The notes beneath the pieces were generated by a model. The model made no database searches, was not told the DNA's origin, and saw nothing but the letters and a program-made list of their open reading frames with translations. This document shows, one piece after another, positions 20,102-29,103 of a stretch of 64,000 nt of DNA (the stretch's first letter is position 1; each line of letters opens with the position of its first letter). Where the stretch lies: positions 1 through 64,000 of the forward strand of contig JBGSWL010000032.1 of assembly GCA_041752455.1 (NCBI GenBank), read 5' to 3'. The position numbers and the translations under genes were made by a program. The DNA is from JBGSWL01 sp041752455. GTDB taxonomy: Bacteria; Pseudomonadota; Alphaproteobacteria; Rhizobiales; Rhizobiaceae.

Positions 20102-20890
20102 TCACAGCCCGCGGGCTGTGCGCACCCATTGCACGATGTCCGTCAGGTTGACAGGCGCCGGAAGCTGGCACTGGTTGAGCTCGGACGCCAGTTCCAGCGT
20201 GATTCCAGCCTTGCCTGCGGCAAAGGCATCGGAAACCGGGCCGCTGCTGACCGCGGTCTGCGCATTGGCAATGTCCGACGCAGCCTCGCACAGATGCACG
20301 ACATTGCCGCCTGCGCTCCACCAGACCAGATCCTGGCCGACGAGTTGGGTGACAACCTGCGATTCCACCGCAGCCTGCTCCTGCGACAGCGGCTTGAAAT
20401 CGACGCCCATCGCGGTTGCGATGATTGCAACCACGATCGCCGCACCGCCCGCAATGCCCTTCTGCTTGGAATCCATGTCCTTGTTCAGGAAGATCATCGC
20501 AATCAGTGGCAGGAAAGCCAAAAGCGCGATGAAGGCGCCAAGCTGGTTCTGGATGAAAAACCGCACGGTTTCCTTGCGCGAAGCCGGATCGAGGCGGTTT
20601 GCAGCTTTCCACAGCAAGGAGCCGCCGACAGCAAGAATGCCGATGACCACGACAAAACCGATGAGCGTATACCAGCGCCACTGCGGAAAGCCTTGGCTGG
20701 CAACCAGTTCGTCGAACGGCGGCCGCAGCAGCCAGAAGATGGCGACAATTTCCAGCACGATGGCCACAAACCAAAGGCCGAGCGCGATCATGCGGTTGCG
20801 TGTCGCCTGCGCCTTTGCCTCTGGTGTGGGTGTGAAGATCGGCGTCTCCGGCTTCCTCGCCGCCTGCGGTTTTTTTGGTGCCTTGGTCAT
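20102..20890 (-). CDS. Hypothetical four-helix membrane protein
   Basis: Protein of 262 aa with a lysine/proline-rich cytoplasmic N terminus (about 30 residues) and four predicted transmembrane segments: about 35-54, 72-93, 117-135 and 143-163. An extracytoplasmic C-terminal domain follows, with two cysteines (HLCEAASD and LNQCQLP). I do not recognise the family beyond conserved hypothetical proteins of Rhizobiales. The ATG at 20890 is chosen because upstream codons give no plausible protein. It is a single-gene unit between the secreted protein at 19607 and the tRNA gene. Confidence 0.65.
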   Translation of the reverse strand: MTKAPKKPQAARKPETPIFTPTPEAKAQATRNRMIALGLWFVAIVLEIVAIFWLLRPPFDELVASQGFPQWRWYTLIGFVVVIGILAVGGSLLWKAANRLDPASRKETVRFFIQNQLGAFIALLAFLPLIAMIFLNKDMDSKQKGIAGGAAIVVAIIATAMGVDFKPLSQEQAAVESQVVTQLVGQDLVWWSAGGNVVHLCEAASDIANAQTAVSSGPVSDAFAAGKAGITLELASELNQCQLPAPVNLTDIVQWVRTARGL

Positions 20891-21070
20891 TTGTGTTCGC
20901 CCCGGAAATGTCCCTTGGCCGGAAGGTGACGCAACCGGAAAGTGGACACAAGCCCCCAATTGCGGCTTTGCAAAACCGTCACAAACCGCGCGGGGCGTCG
21001 CGACCGACTGAAGCTGGCGCCGTTACAGACCGTTGCAGCCGTGGCCATCCCATGGCATGAGCGGGAAAGC

Positions 21071-21160
21071 GGATGGGTGGCCGAGCGGTTTAAGGCACCG
21101 GTCTTGAAAACCGGCGTAGGTGCGAGCCTACCGTGGGTTCGAATCCCACCCCATCCGCCA
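21071..21160 (+). tRNA. tRNA-Ser (anticodon UGA)
   Basis: A 90-base type II tRNA. The acceptor stem GGATGGG pairs with CCCATCC, and CCA is encoded at the 3' end. The D-arm GGCCGAGCGGTTTAAGGC is serine-like. The anticodon loop CTTGAAA has UGA at 21105-21107. The long variable arm is GTAGG/CCTAC, and the T-arm contains GGTTCGAATCC. All stems pair cleanly, so it should be functional. No integrase or repeated tRNA fragment was seen next to it. Confidence 0.96.
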
Positions 21161-21233
21161 GTCTGTTGTCGGCTATGGCCGGGCGCAGTCACCCCAGATC
21201 GTCGCGCTATCGCTGACGTTGTCGAGGACAAGC

Positions 21234-22445
21234 ATGAACCACCGTCCATCCGCCGAAAGCCTGAAGCCTGCGCCATTCCAATGGGATGACCCGTTTCTCA
21301 TCGAGGACCAGTTGACCCTCGAGGAGCGGATGATCCGCGATGCGGCGGAAGCCTTTGCGCTGGACCGGCTGATGCCGTTTGTCGAGGACGCCTATCTCAA
21401 CGAGACGACCGACCCTGCGATCTTCGGGCAGATGGGCGAAGCCGGCCTGCTGGGTGTCACGATACCGGAGGAGTTTGGCGGGTCCGGAGCGGGTTACGTC
21501 TCGTACGGTCTTGTCGCGCGCGCCGTGGAGCGCGTCGATTCCGGCTACCGCTCGATGATGAGCGTGCAGTCATCCCTGGTGATGTACCCGATCCACGCCT
21601 ACGGCTCGGACGCGCAGCGCCAAAGATACCTGCCCAAGCTCGCGTCCGGCGCCTGGATCGGCTGTTTCGGATTGACCGAGCCGGAAGCCGGCTCCGATCC
21701 CGGCGGCATGACCACAAAGGCTGAAAGAATCGATGGAGGATACCGGCTGACCGGCGCCAAGATGTGGATTTCCAACGCGCCGATCGCCGATGTGTTTGTG
21801 GTCTGGGCCAAGTCCGATGCCCATGACGGCGCCATTCGCGGCTTTGTGCTCGAAAAGGGCATGAAGGGACTGTCCGCACCGAAGATCACCGGCAAGCTCA
21901 GCCTGCGGGCATCGATCACCGGCGAGATCGTGATGCAGGGCGTGGAAGTTTCCGACGATGCGCTACTGCCCGGCGTCGAAGGCCTGAAAGGCCCGTTCGG
22001 CTGCCTCAACCGTGCGCGCTACGGCATATCCTGGGGCGTGATGGGTGCAGCCGAAGATTGCTGGCACCGCGCGCGAGCCTATGGCCTCGACCGCAAGCAG
22101 TTCGGCCGCCCCTTGGCAGCAACCCAGTTGTTCCAGAAGAAGCTCGCCGACATGCAGACCGAGATCACCCTCGGCCTGCAGGGGTCGCTGCGCGTCGGCC
22201 GCTTGATGGATGAAGGCCGCTTTGCCCCGGAAATGATTTCGCTGATGAAGCGCAACAATTGCGGCAAGGCGCTGGATATTGCGCGCGCCGCCCGCGACAT
22301 GCATGGCGGCAACGGCATCCAGTCAGGCTACCATGTGATGCGCCACGCGCAGAACCTGGAAACCGTCAACACCTATGAGGGCACCCATGATGTGCACGCG
22401 CTCATTCTTGGCCGCGCGCAAACCGGGCTGCAGGCGTTCTTCTGA
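21234..22445 (+). CDS. gcdH: Glutaryl-CoA dehydrogenase (acyl-CoA dehydrogenase family)
   Basis: FAD enzyme of 403 aa that converts glutaryl-CoA to crotonyl-CoA in lysine and tryptophan degradation. The catalytic base is Glu382 in [20 protein letters not shown], the form typical of glutaryl-CoA dehydrogenase. Other signatures are [51 protein letters not shown] and [12 protein letters not shown]. The ATG at 21234 gives the family-standard N terminus ([20 protein letters not shown]). The next gene, 32 bases downstream, is a related CoA-metabolism oxidoreductase. Confidence 0.9.
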   Translation: MNHRPSAESLKPAPFQWDDPFLIEDQLTLEERMIRDAAEAFALDRLMPFVEDAYLNETTDPAIFGQMGEAGLLGVTIPEEFGGSGAGYVSYGLVARAVERVDSGYRSMMSVQSSLVMYPIHAYGSDAQRQRYLPKLASGAWIGCFGLTEPEAGSDPGGMTTKAERIDGGYRLTGAKMWISNAPIADVFVVWAKSDAHDGAIRGFVLEKGMKGLSAPKITGKLSLRASITGEIVMQGVEVSDDALLPGVEGLKGPFGCLNRARYGISWGVMGAAEDCWHRARAYGLDRKQFGRPLAATQLFQKKLADMQTEITLGLQGSLRVGRLMDEGRFAPEMISLMKRNNCGKALDIARAARDMHGGNGIQSGYHVMRHAQNLETVNTYEGTHDVHALILGRAQTGLQAFF

Positions 22446-22477
22446 CGCCTCCTCCGCCCGTTGAACAAAGGAATGTA

Positions 22478-23386
22478 ATGATGAGCGACAAACCGGTGAT
22501 CGGCTTTATCGGCCTTGGCTACATGGGCCACGGCATGGCCAAAAACATTCGCCTTGCCGGCCATGAGCTCTGGGTGCGCGGACGCGCCAACCGGGTACCG
22601 ATCGACAGCCTGCTCGCCATGGGCGCCCATGAGGCGGCGAGCCCGAAGGACATGGCGGAACGCTGCGACATCATTCACATTTGCCTCTCGAACTCGCCGC
22701 AGATCGAGGCTGTCATGCGCGGGCCTGACGGCATTCTGGCCGGTGCGCGGCCGGGCCTCATCGTGATCGACACGTCCACGGCCAGTCCGGCCTCGACCGC
22801 GGCGCTGGCGTCAGAGCTTTCGGCCAAAGGCGGGCAATTCGTCGATGCGCCGCTCGGCGGGACACCCGTTCAGGCGGAAGCCGGACAACTGATCGCGATG
22901 GTCGGTTGCGACGATGCGGTGATGGAACAGGTGCGCCCGGTGATTGAATGCTGGGCCAAGACCATCACCCATGTCGGCCCGGTCGGCAGCGGCCACAAGA
23001 TGAAATTGCTGATGAATTTCCTCAGCCTCTCCTATGGCGCACTGTTTTCGGAAGTTGTCGTGCTGGGCGCCAAGGTCGGCATCGATGCGGCAACAATCCG
23101 CACCGTGATCGCGCCGAGCCGCATGGGCAACGGCTTTTTCGACACCTTCATGTCCTACGTGGTCGACCGGAACCGCGACGCGCACAAGTTCTCGATCGAC
23201 AATGCGGCCAAGGACATGCGCTATATCAACGAGATGGCGTTCGATGCCGACGTGGTCAACATCATGGCCGGGGCGGCCAAGCACTACTACACCCATGCCA
23301 TCGCCACGGGAAAAGGCGCCGACTTCCTGCCGATGCTCAGCGATGTTGTGGCCGCCATGAGCGGCGTGTCGCTCGACAAGGACTGA
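22478..23386 (+). CDS. NAD(P)-dependent oxidoreductase, 3-hydroxyisobutyrate dehydrogenase family
   Basis: Beta-hydroxyacid dehydrogenase of 302 aa. The Rossmann motif GFIGLGYMGHGMAKN binds the nucleotide. DAPLGGTPVQAEAGQL is the substrate-binding signature, and the catalytic Lys lies in GSGHKMKLLMNF. Family members act on 3-hydroxyisobutyrate, tartronate semialdehyde or related short acids, and the sequence alone does not settle the substrate. It follows gcdH, so a role in branched or dicarboxylic acid catabolism is plausible. The start is the first of two consecutive ATGs. Confidence 0.85.
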   Translation: MMSDKPVIGFIGLGYMGHGMAKNIRLAGHELWVRGRANRVPIDSLLAMGAHEAASPKDMAERCDIIHICLSNSPQIEAVMRGPDGILAGARPGLIVIDTSTASPASTAALASELSAKGGQFVDAPLGGTPVQAEAGQLIAMVGCDDAVMEQVRPVIECWAKTITHVGPVGSGHKMKLLMNFLSLSYGALFSEVVVLGAKVGIDAATIRTVIAPSRMGNGFFDTFMSYVVDRNRDAHKFSIDNAAKDMRYINEMAFDADVVNIMAGAAKHYYTHAIATGKGADFLPMLSDVVAAMSGVSLDKD

Positions 23387-23399
23387 CCGGCCCCCGGTC
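23385..23399 (+). terminator. Weak terminator-like hairpin after the oxidoreductase gene
   Basis: GACCGG-CCC-CCGGTC forms a 6-bp GC-rich stem starting inside the stop codon of the preceding gene. Only TTGTC follows, so the U-tract is poor. It sits between convergent genes. Confidence 0.3.
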
Positions 23400-23452
23400 T
23401 TGTCAGGCAAGCGCACGGCTCAGGACGGCAGCTTGACTTTGCTGCTCGCCTG

Positions 23453-24268
23453 TCACTCGAAAGGCCATGGCCCCGCAAACTGCCCGACCGGCAGGATGTC
23501 CGAGACAAGCTGCCCTGCCCCCTGCGCTCCGACCCATGCATGAAGCATCACGGCGCCCGGCTCCAGGACCAACGCATGGACAGCGCCCATACGCTGGTCG
23601 CGGTTGACCGCATGGGCGGTTGATGGTGCGATCTGGCAGGTGACCTTGCCGATCTGTCCGGTCATGGCGCGGTGAACATGACCGGAGATCATCCTCACCG
23701 GGCCTGGATGACGCTGCAGACGATCCATCATAGCAGCACCATTGCGCAGATTGTCGGCATCCATCTCCGTAATGCCGCAAGGCATGACCGGATGATGGGT
23801 CGCCACCACGACAGGTTTGTCTTTCAAGTTCACTAGAGTTGCGTCGAGAAATGCGTAGCCGTCGTCGGCCAGCCAGCCATGATGGGCTCCGTCGTCCAGC
23901 GTATCGAGGCCGATCACGCTGAACGGACCGAAATCGCGCTGCCACTGGATCGGGCCGTCGGCAGGCATCCAGTCTTCACGCGCAAAGGCCGAGCGCATCG
24001 CCGCATGGCTGTCATGATTGCCCGGAATCGCCAGCCACGGCAGATGGAGGTCAGCCATGATCTCGGAGAAATGCGCATACTCTTGCGCTGTGCCGTGGTC
24101 GGTCAAATCACCGGTGACGATGGCACAATCGACTGGGCCAAGCGCCGGCAGGCGCGCGTTGATTGTCTCTACAGCACGCTCAAGCGCGGCGTTGGTATCG
24201 GAATGGCCGCAAACAAGCTGGCCTTTTGCGACAATATGCGGATCGCTGATCTGGATGAAGGCAGGCAT
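23453..24268 (-). CDS. Metallophosphoesterase (Icc/GpdQ-like phosphodiesterase)
   Basis: Calcineurin-like phosphoesterase of 271 aa. All five metal-binding blocks are present: ISDPHIV, GDLTDHG, GNHDSHAA, ATHHPV and GHVHRA. This is the class III cyclic-nucleotide/glycerophosphodiester phosphodiesterase type. It starts directly after the ABC ATPase stop (TGAATG), so it belongs to the LacI-controlled transport operon. From that context I infer that it hydrolyses the imported organophosphate rather than cAMP; this is not proven. No signal peptide is present, so it is cytoplasmic. Confidence 0.85.
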   Translation of the reverse strand: MPAFIQISDPHIVAKGQLVCGHSDTNAALERAVETINARLPALGPVDCAIVTGDLTDHGTAQEYAHFSEIMADLHLPWLAIPGNHDSHAAMRSAFAREDWMPADGPIQWQRDFGPFSVIGLDTLDDGAHHGWLADDGYAFLDATLVNLKDKPVVVATHHPVMPCGITEMDADNLRNGAAMMDRLQRHPGPVRMISGHVHRAMTGQIGKVTCQIAPSTAHAVNRDQRMGAVHALVLEPGAVMLHAWVGAQGAGQLVSDILPVGQFAGPWPFE

Positions 24269-25306
24269 TCAGGCGGCCGCTTTTTCTTCGGGGTCAAGGG
24301 TCAGGATGGATTGCGGCGCGATGGAAACACGCACGTTCTCGCCCGGTTTTGGCGCGGTCAGGCCCTGGTGCAGGCAAAACAGCATTTGGTCAGTCACACC
24401 GCTCAGCGCGATGCGGTAGTGCGTACCGAGGAATGTCACCGTTTCCACCTGCGCACCAAGCTGCCCGTCATCGACGATCCTGACATCCTCGGCCCGCACG
24501 AAAGCGGCCTTGCCATCCGCCGGGTGGTTCAACCGCAGCGTGCCACCTGCAAGGTGCAACCGGTTGCCGTCGATCCGCCCGCCAAGCGGCATGGAATTGC
24601 CCACGAAGCGCGCGACAAAGGCGTTTTCAGGTGCGCGGTACAGCGCCTCCGGGGTTCCGATCTGGGCGACGCGTCCTTGGCTCATCACTGCCACACGGTC
24701 GGCAATCGCCATGGCTTCATCCTGATCATGCGTGACAAAGATCGCCGTGATGCCGAACTGGCGCAGCAGTTCCGCCAGTTCATCGCGCAATTGGCCGCGC
24801 AGCGCCGCATCCAGTGCCGACAGGGGTTCGTCAAGCAGGAGCAGACGCGGGCGTGGCGCAAAGGCCCGCGCCAGCGCCACGCGCTGCCTTTGGCCGCCCG
24901 ACAATGCGGTTATCGCTCGCGCTGCATAAGGTTCGAGGCGGCAAAGCGCGATCACTTCGTCGACGCGGGCATCGATCTGCGCCTTGGCGAGCCGCTGCAT
25001 TTTCAGGCCGTAGCCGATATTGGCGCGCACCGACATGTTGGGAAACAGCGCATAGGACTGGAACACCATGCCAACCTTGCGCCGTTCCACCGGCTGGTTG
25101 GTCATGTCGTCATCCTTGAACCGGATCGACGCGCCCGGATCGGCGGTTTCCAGCCCGGCAATGATACGCAAAAGCGTGGTCTTGCCGCAGCCGGAGGGAC
25201 CGAGCAGCGAAACGATCTCGCCTTCGGCGATGTCCAGATCGGTCGGCAGAAGAGCGCGCGCGCCGCCGGGAAAGGTCTTGGCGATGTTGCGAAGCGTCAG
25301 GGTCAT
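24269..25306 (-). CDS. ABC transporter ATPase (Fe3+/polyamine/organophosphate class)
   Basis: Import ATPase of 345 aa with Walker A GPSGCGKTT, Q-loop VFQSYALFPNM, signature LSGGQRQR, Walker B LLLLDEP and H-loop VTHDQ. A C-terminal TOBE-type regulatory domain lies at about residues 240-340 (VRAEDVRIV). The ATG overlaps the upstream permease stop by one base (TAATG). It powers the two permeases and binding protein encoded upstream. The class includes AfuC/FbpC, PotA and PhnT-type ATPases, so substrate cannot be read from this subunit. Confidence 0.92.
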   Translation of the reverse strand: MTLTLRNIAKTFPGGARALLPTDLDIAEGEIVSLLGPSGCGKTTLLRIIAGLETADPGASIRFKDDDMTNQPVERRKVGMVFQSYALFPNMSVRANIGYGLKMQRLAKAQIDARVDEVIALCRLEPYAARAITALSGGQRQRVALARAFAPRPRLLLLDEPLSALDAALRGQLRDELAELLRQFGITAIFVTHDQDEAMAIADRVAVMSQGRVAQIGTPEALYRAPENAFVARFVGNSMPLGGRIDGNRLHLAGGTLRLNHPADGKAAFVRAEDVRIVDDGQLGAQVETVTFLGTHYRIALSGVTDQMLFCLHQGLTAPKPGENVRVSIAPQSILTLDPEEKAAA

Positions 25307-26094
25307 TATTGCGCAATCCTTTGGGCGCGGGCGCTTGCCCACTGCATGGCAAGAAGAAGCGGCACGATCATCACGAAGAAAATCAGCGTATAAGCCGACG
25401 CGATTTCGAGCCGCATCGACGCATAGCTGTCGGCCAAGCCGACCGGCAGCGTCTTCAGATACGGCGTGTGCAACATCCAGGTCAGGTTGAATTCGCCGAT
25501 CGACAGCGTCACCACGGTCAGAGCTCCGGCCAGTATGCCGGGCAGCGCGTTGGGGATAACGATGTCGATGAACCGCCGGGCCGGGCCGGCGCCAAGGCTC
25601 GCGGCCCCCTCTTCCAGCGTTTTCAGGTCGATGGCCGCCAGGACCGAAAGCACCGAGCGCACCATGAACGGCAATGTGTAAAGCACATGGCCGACAAGGA
25701 TGAAGGTCCAGCTCAACCGGAACCCCTTGTAGGTGCCATAGAGTTGAAGGAGCGCAAGCGCCAAGGCAAGACCCGGAATGGCCAGCGGCAGCGAGATGAA
25801 CTCTTCCAGCGCGCGCGTCAGGCGGCCCGGATTGCGCGCCATCGCATAGGCAGCCGGCACGCCGATGATCAATGTGACGGCGAGACAGGCAAGCGCAATG
25901 CCGAGCGACAGGAAGATCGAGGAGGCATAAAGTTCCCAGACGACGCCGATCCATTTCAGTGTCAGGCCGGACCGTACCCCTTGAAAGTAGTTGACCGTAA
26001 GACCTGCCAGCACCGACTGGATGGTCGGCACCAGCAGGAACGCTGCAGCCAGCAGCGTCACGGACAATTGCAGAAGTTTGCCGGATCGCATCAT
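25306..26094 (-). CDS. ABC transporter permease
   Basis: Inner-membrane permease of 262 aa with about six transmembrane segments. The EAA loop is seen in LEEGAASLGAGPARRFIDIVIPNALPGI. It is of the PotC/PhnV type and pairs with the permease encoded just upstream. The ATG at 26094 has GGGAGG about 6 bases upstream, overlapping the end of the preceding permease gene. The spacing of 4 bases to that gene and a 1-base overlap with the ATPase gene support one transcript. Confidence 0.88.
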   Translation of the reverse strand: MMRSGKLLQLSVTLLAAAFLLVPTIQSVLAGLTVNYFQGVRSGLTLKWIGVVWELYASSIFLSLGIALACLAVTLIIGVPAAYAMARNPGRLTRALEEFISLPLAIPGLALALALLQLYGTYKGFRLSWTFILVGHVLYTLPFMVRSVLSVLAAIDLKTLEEGAASLGAGPARRFIDIVIPNALPGILAGALTVVTLSIGEFNLTWMLHTPYLKTLPVGLADSYASMRLEIASAYTLIFFVMIVPLLLAMQWASARAQRIAQ

Positions 26095-26098
26095 CGCT

Positions 26099-26902
26099 TC
26101 AGCCTCCCGCCGCGACGGTGGTGCCGGAGAAGGTCCGCGCAAGGAACAGCATCGCCCATGTGATGATGCCGAGCAGCACGGACAATGCCGCCGCCATGGC
26201 GATGTTCGCCGACAGTGTGAACTCGGTGTAGATCACCATCGGCAGGACATCGATGTTGGTGGCGAGCGTGAACGCCGTGCCGAACGCCCCCATGGCAGTG
26301 GCAAAGGCAATGGCACCGGCGGCAATCAAGGCGGGCGAAAGTGCAGGTATCAACACGTCGATCACAACCCGGTGCGGCGGGGCGCCAAGCGTGCGCGCAG
26401 CTTCTTCCAGCGCCGGATCGATCTTTTCCGCTGCCGCCATCACAGTCAAAAGCACGCGCGGGATCGAGAAATAGAGGTAGCCGAGAAACAGGCCGAAGAT
26501 TGAATAGGCAAACACCACATGGCCGGGAAGCAGCGCATTGAACAGTCCCTGCCGCCCGCCGAGCAGGATGATCATGAAGCCGACCACAACGCCCGGAAAC
26601 GCCAGCGGCAGGGTCAGGATCGACAGCAGCGCCGCGCGGCCAAAGAACCGGTTGCGCGTCAGGAAGAGACCGGCGGTTGTCGAAACGGCTAGCGCTGCGG
26701 CGGTGACGGCCAGCGAGACGATCACCGTCTGCACAAGCGTCGTCAGGTATCGCGGCGTCTGCAGGATCTGCCAGTAAATCGCCCAGCCCGCCTCACCCTC
26801 ACTGGAGGCAAGGATCAGCCGTGCGATCGGCAGGGCCAGAAAGGCCAGCCCGAACACCGCCAGCGGCACAAGGCACAGCGAAACAAACATGCGGGAAGAC
26901 AT
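26099..26902 (-). CDS. ABC transporter permease
   Basis: Inner-membrane permease of 267 aa with about six transmembrane segments. The EAA loop is LEEAARTLGAPPHRVVIDVLIPALSPAL. It is of the PotB/PhnU type and forms the other half of the heterodimeric channel. It is separated from the binding-protein gene by 68 bases that contain a strong hairpin, which probably lowers permease expression relative to the binding protein. Confidence 0.88.
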   Translation of the reverse strand: MSSRMFVSLCLVPLAVFGLAFLALPIARLILASSEGEAGWAIYWQILQTPRYLTTLVQTVIVSLAVTAAALAVSTTAGLFLTRNRFFGRAALLSILTLPLAFPGVVVGFMIILLGGRQGLFNALLPGHVVFAYSIFGLFLGYLYFSIPRVLLTVMAAAEKIDPALEEAARTLGAPPHRVVIDVLIPALSPALIAAGAIAFATAMGAFGTAFTLATNIDVLPMVIYTEFTLSANIAMAAALSVLLGIITWAMLFLARTFSGTTVAAGG

Positions 26903-26932
26903 GGGCAGAGCCTTTTGAATGGCGGAACAAAG

Positions 26933-26958
26933 CGGGCAGGACGCAAGCGCCCTGCCCG
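26933..26958 (-). promoter_or_regulatory. Intercistronic hairpin between binding protein and permease genes
   Basis: In the minus-strand RNA, CGGGCAGGGCG pairs with CGUCCUGCCCG (with one G-U pair) around a CUUG tetraloop, giving an 11-bp stem. It lies directly after the binding-protein stop and is followed by a short weak U-rich tract (CUUUGUUCC). Such hairpins act as attenuators or 3'-end stabilisers that set a high binding-protein to permease ratio. Confidence 0.65.
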
Positions 26959-26970
26959 TTTCAACCCTTG

Positions 26971-27981
26971 TTATTTCACTTCAGCCAGATAGCGCTCGCC
27001 GAAGGCCTTCTGGGCTGCAGCCATGGCGGCATAGTCGACCGCAACGGCGCGTTCATAGTCGCTGTCCGGGAGGAAGCGTGCTGCAACGTCGGCCGGCAGC
27101 GCAACCGGGCGGGCCGGCTTCAGATAGGCGTTGGTCCAGATCGCCTGACCTTCATCCGACAGGATGAAGTCGAGCGCCTTCTTGCCGGTCTCGGCATTCG
27201 GGGCACCGGCCACAAGGCTCATGACGTAAGGCACGCGCACCGAACCTTCGCACGGCAACACGAACTCGAACTTGCCGCTTTCGTTGTACTTGGCGCGATA
27301 GGCATTGAAGTCGTAGTCGAACAGGATCGGGATTTCGCCGGAAACGACGCGGGCAAACGAGGTCTGCTTCGGCACGATCGGGCTGTTGGCAGACAGGTCG
27401 TTGAAATACTTGATCGCGGCATCGAAGTTGGTGAGGTCGCCGCCGAAAGCCTGGTTGACGGCAACAGCGCCGGCATAGCCGACGAAAGCCGAGGCCGGGT
27501 CGAGATAGCCGACCATGCCCTTGTATTCGGCCTTAGTGAGGTCAGCCCAGCACGCCGGGACCGGTGCACCGCCGAGCGCATCGACATTCACGAAAAGGCC
27601 GAGCGTGCCATAGTGCACGGCAAACCAGTTGCCTTCCGGGTCCTTCAGGCCTTCCGGGATCTCGTCAAAGCCGGCCGGCTTGTAGGGCTGGACAACGCCT
27701 TCGCCGATGGCCTGGATACCGGTGGTCACACCGTAATAGGCGATGTCGGCAACGGGCGAAGCCTTTTCGGCGATCAACTGGCTGAGGGTCTGGCCGGAGT
27801 TCTTGTTGTCGTGCGGCATCTGGATGCCGGCCTTTTCGTCGAGTGCCTTGAGCATCGATGCCCAATCGGCCCATTCCGGCGGGCAGTTGTAGCAGATGGC
27901 GCTTTCCGCCGAAGCGGTGGTGATGGTGGCGGGCATGGCAACCGCAGTTGCGATGAGGGCCGCATAAGCGATATGTTTCAT
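26971..27981 (-). CDS. Periplasmic substrate-binding protein of the ABC transporter
   Basis: Type II extracellular solute-binding protein of 336 aa with a Sec signal peptide (cleavage after TTASA, about residue 25). The mature N terminus has an ICYNCPPEWADW segment with two nearby cysteines. The body shows the family features PVADIAYYGVTTGIQA, GNWFAVHYGTLGLFVN and FILSDEGQAIWTNAYLKP. It resembles AfuA/PotD/PhnS-type proteins that bind cations, polyamines or phosphorylated organics. Its start overlaps the LacI gene by 4 bases (ATGA), which is unusual for a highly expressed binding protein. Confidence 0.87.
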   Translation of the reverse strand: MKHIAYAALIATAVAMPATITTASAESAICYNCPPEWADWASMLKALDEKAGIQMPHDNKNSGQTLSQLIAEKASPVADIAYYGVTTGIQAIGEGVVQPYKPAGFDEIPEGLKDPEGNWFAVHYGTLGLFVNVDALGGAPVPACWADLTKAEYKGMVGYLDPASAFVGYAGAVAVNQAFGGDLTNFDAAIKYFNDLSANSPIVPKQTSFARVVSGEIPILFDYDFNAYRAKYNESGKFEFVLPCEGSVRVPYVMSLVAGAPNAETGKKALDFILSDEGQAIWTNAYLKPARPVALPADVAARFLPDSDYERAVAVDYAAMAAAQKAFGERYLAEVK

Positions 27982-29075
27982 CGGTTCATCCTTGTTTGAG
28001 CTGACGTTCGGGCGGGGAGAGCGGACGACGGTCGGGGTGCATCCTGACCGTCGTCACCGGTTTCCGGGTTTGGCGCGGCAAGTGTCGCCCCAGCCCGGAA
28101 ATGGAAAGGCAGGGCTGGCGGCTGAACGGGTTCGCCCCCCTGCAACATCTGGAGAATGGTTCTGGCGGCTTGCCGTCCCATCGCCTCGGGCGAGGTTTCG
28201 ACCGTCGCAAGCGGCACGTCGAGCAGGCGACCGACTTCGATCCCGTCAAAGCCGGCAACCGACAGGTCCTGCGGCACGCGCCATCCCAGAAAACGCGCGG
28301 CCTTCTGCAGGGCAATCGCCAGAAAATCGTTGGATGCAAAGATCGCCGTCAGTTGCGGATGGTCGGCAAGGATTGCCGCGAGGCGTTCAGGTTCGGAAGC
28401 TTCCGCCTCGCCGATTTCGATCAGCGCCGGATCGGCCAGTCCCCGCGCCCGGCACTCGGCGTGAAACCCCGCATAGCGGTTGCGCGACCGGTCGGACGTT
28501 GAAAACCGCAGGGCGAGAAACCCGGTGCGCCGATGACCAAGGCCGGCAAACTGGCGCGCCACTTCCCGCGCCGCTTCGAAATTGTCGACATATGACGTCA
28601 CAAAGCCATCGAGCGGATCGTGAAACATCAGGCACGTCGCCACGCCGCGCTGGCGCGCCATGCGCATGGCAGCGCTGCGCTCCGGCGCAACCATCGTGGC
28701 CACCAGCGCATCGGTATCCTTGGACAGCAGCATGGCGATGGCCGCATCATCGGCCGCCGCATCATAGTTCGAGCAGGAGATCAGCAGCTGGTAGCCGGAA
28801 CCGATCAGTTCCGCCTGCACGCCCTGCACCGCCTCGGCAAATACCGGATTGGCAAGCGACGGCACAAGGCAGCCGATTGTCATCGACCGCCGGCTTTGCA
28901 GGGCCCGCCCGATCGAGGAAAAGCTGAAGCCGAGTTCGCGCGCTGCCCGCTGCACCCGTTCGCGCACATCGGCGCTCGCCGGTCCGGAATCGTTGAGCAC
29001 GCGGCTCGCCGTCGCAACCCCGCAGCCGGCCGCCTGGGCAACATCCTTGATCGTGATGGTGGTCCTGCGCTGCAC
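27978..29075 (-). CDS. LacI family transcriptional regulator
   Basis: Regulator of about 365 aa. The N-terminal HTH is TIKDVAQAAGCGVATASRVLNDSGPAS, followed by the hinge helix (SSIGRALQSRRS) and a periplasmic-binding-protein-like ligand domain. It is the first gene of the transporter operon. A GTG at 29075 is chosen: GGAGAGAG lies just upstream, and the HTH begins within 8 residues. An upstream ATG at 29129 would place a perfect LacI operator inside the coding region. I infer autoregulation of the whole operon, relieved by the transported compound or its product. Confidence 0.85.
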   Translation of the reverse strand: MQRRTTITIKDVAQAAGCGVATASRVLNDSGPASADVRERVQRAARELGFSFSSIGRALQSRRSMTIGCLVPSLANPVFAEAVQGVQAELIGSGYQLLISCSNYDAAADDAAIAMLLSKDTDALVATMVAPERSAAMRMARQRGVATCLMFHDPLDGFVTSYVDNFEAAREVARQFAGLGHRRTGFLALRFSTSDRSRNRYAGFHAECRARGLADPALIEIGEAEASEPERLAAILADHPQLTAIFASNDFLAIALQKAARFLGWRVPQDLSVAGFDGIEVGRLLDVPLATVETSPEAMGRQAARTILQMLQGGEPVQPPALPFHFRAGATLAAPNPETGDDGQDAPRPSSALPARTSAQTRMNR

Positions 29076-29089
29076 CGTCTCTCTCCAAC

Positions 29090-29103
29090 TGGAAACGTTT
29101 CCA
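29090..29103. promoter_or_regulatory. LacI-type operator
   Basis: TGGAAACGTTTCCA is a perfect 14-bp palindrome with the central CG typical of LacI/GalR operators. It lies 15 bases upstream of the likely GTG start of the LacI gene. A second shorter palindrome, GTTTCGAAAC, is at 29109-29118. Both are positioned to let the regulator repress its own operon. Confidence 0.75.

Noticed and set aside
21061..21233. Integration site at tRNA-Ser
   Set aside because: No integrase gene and no second copy of the tRNA 3' end were seen in the window.
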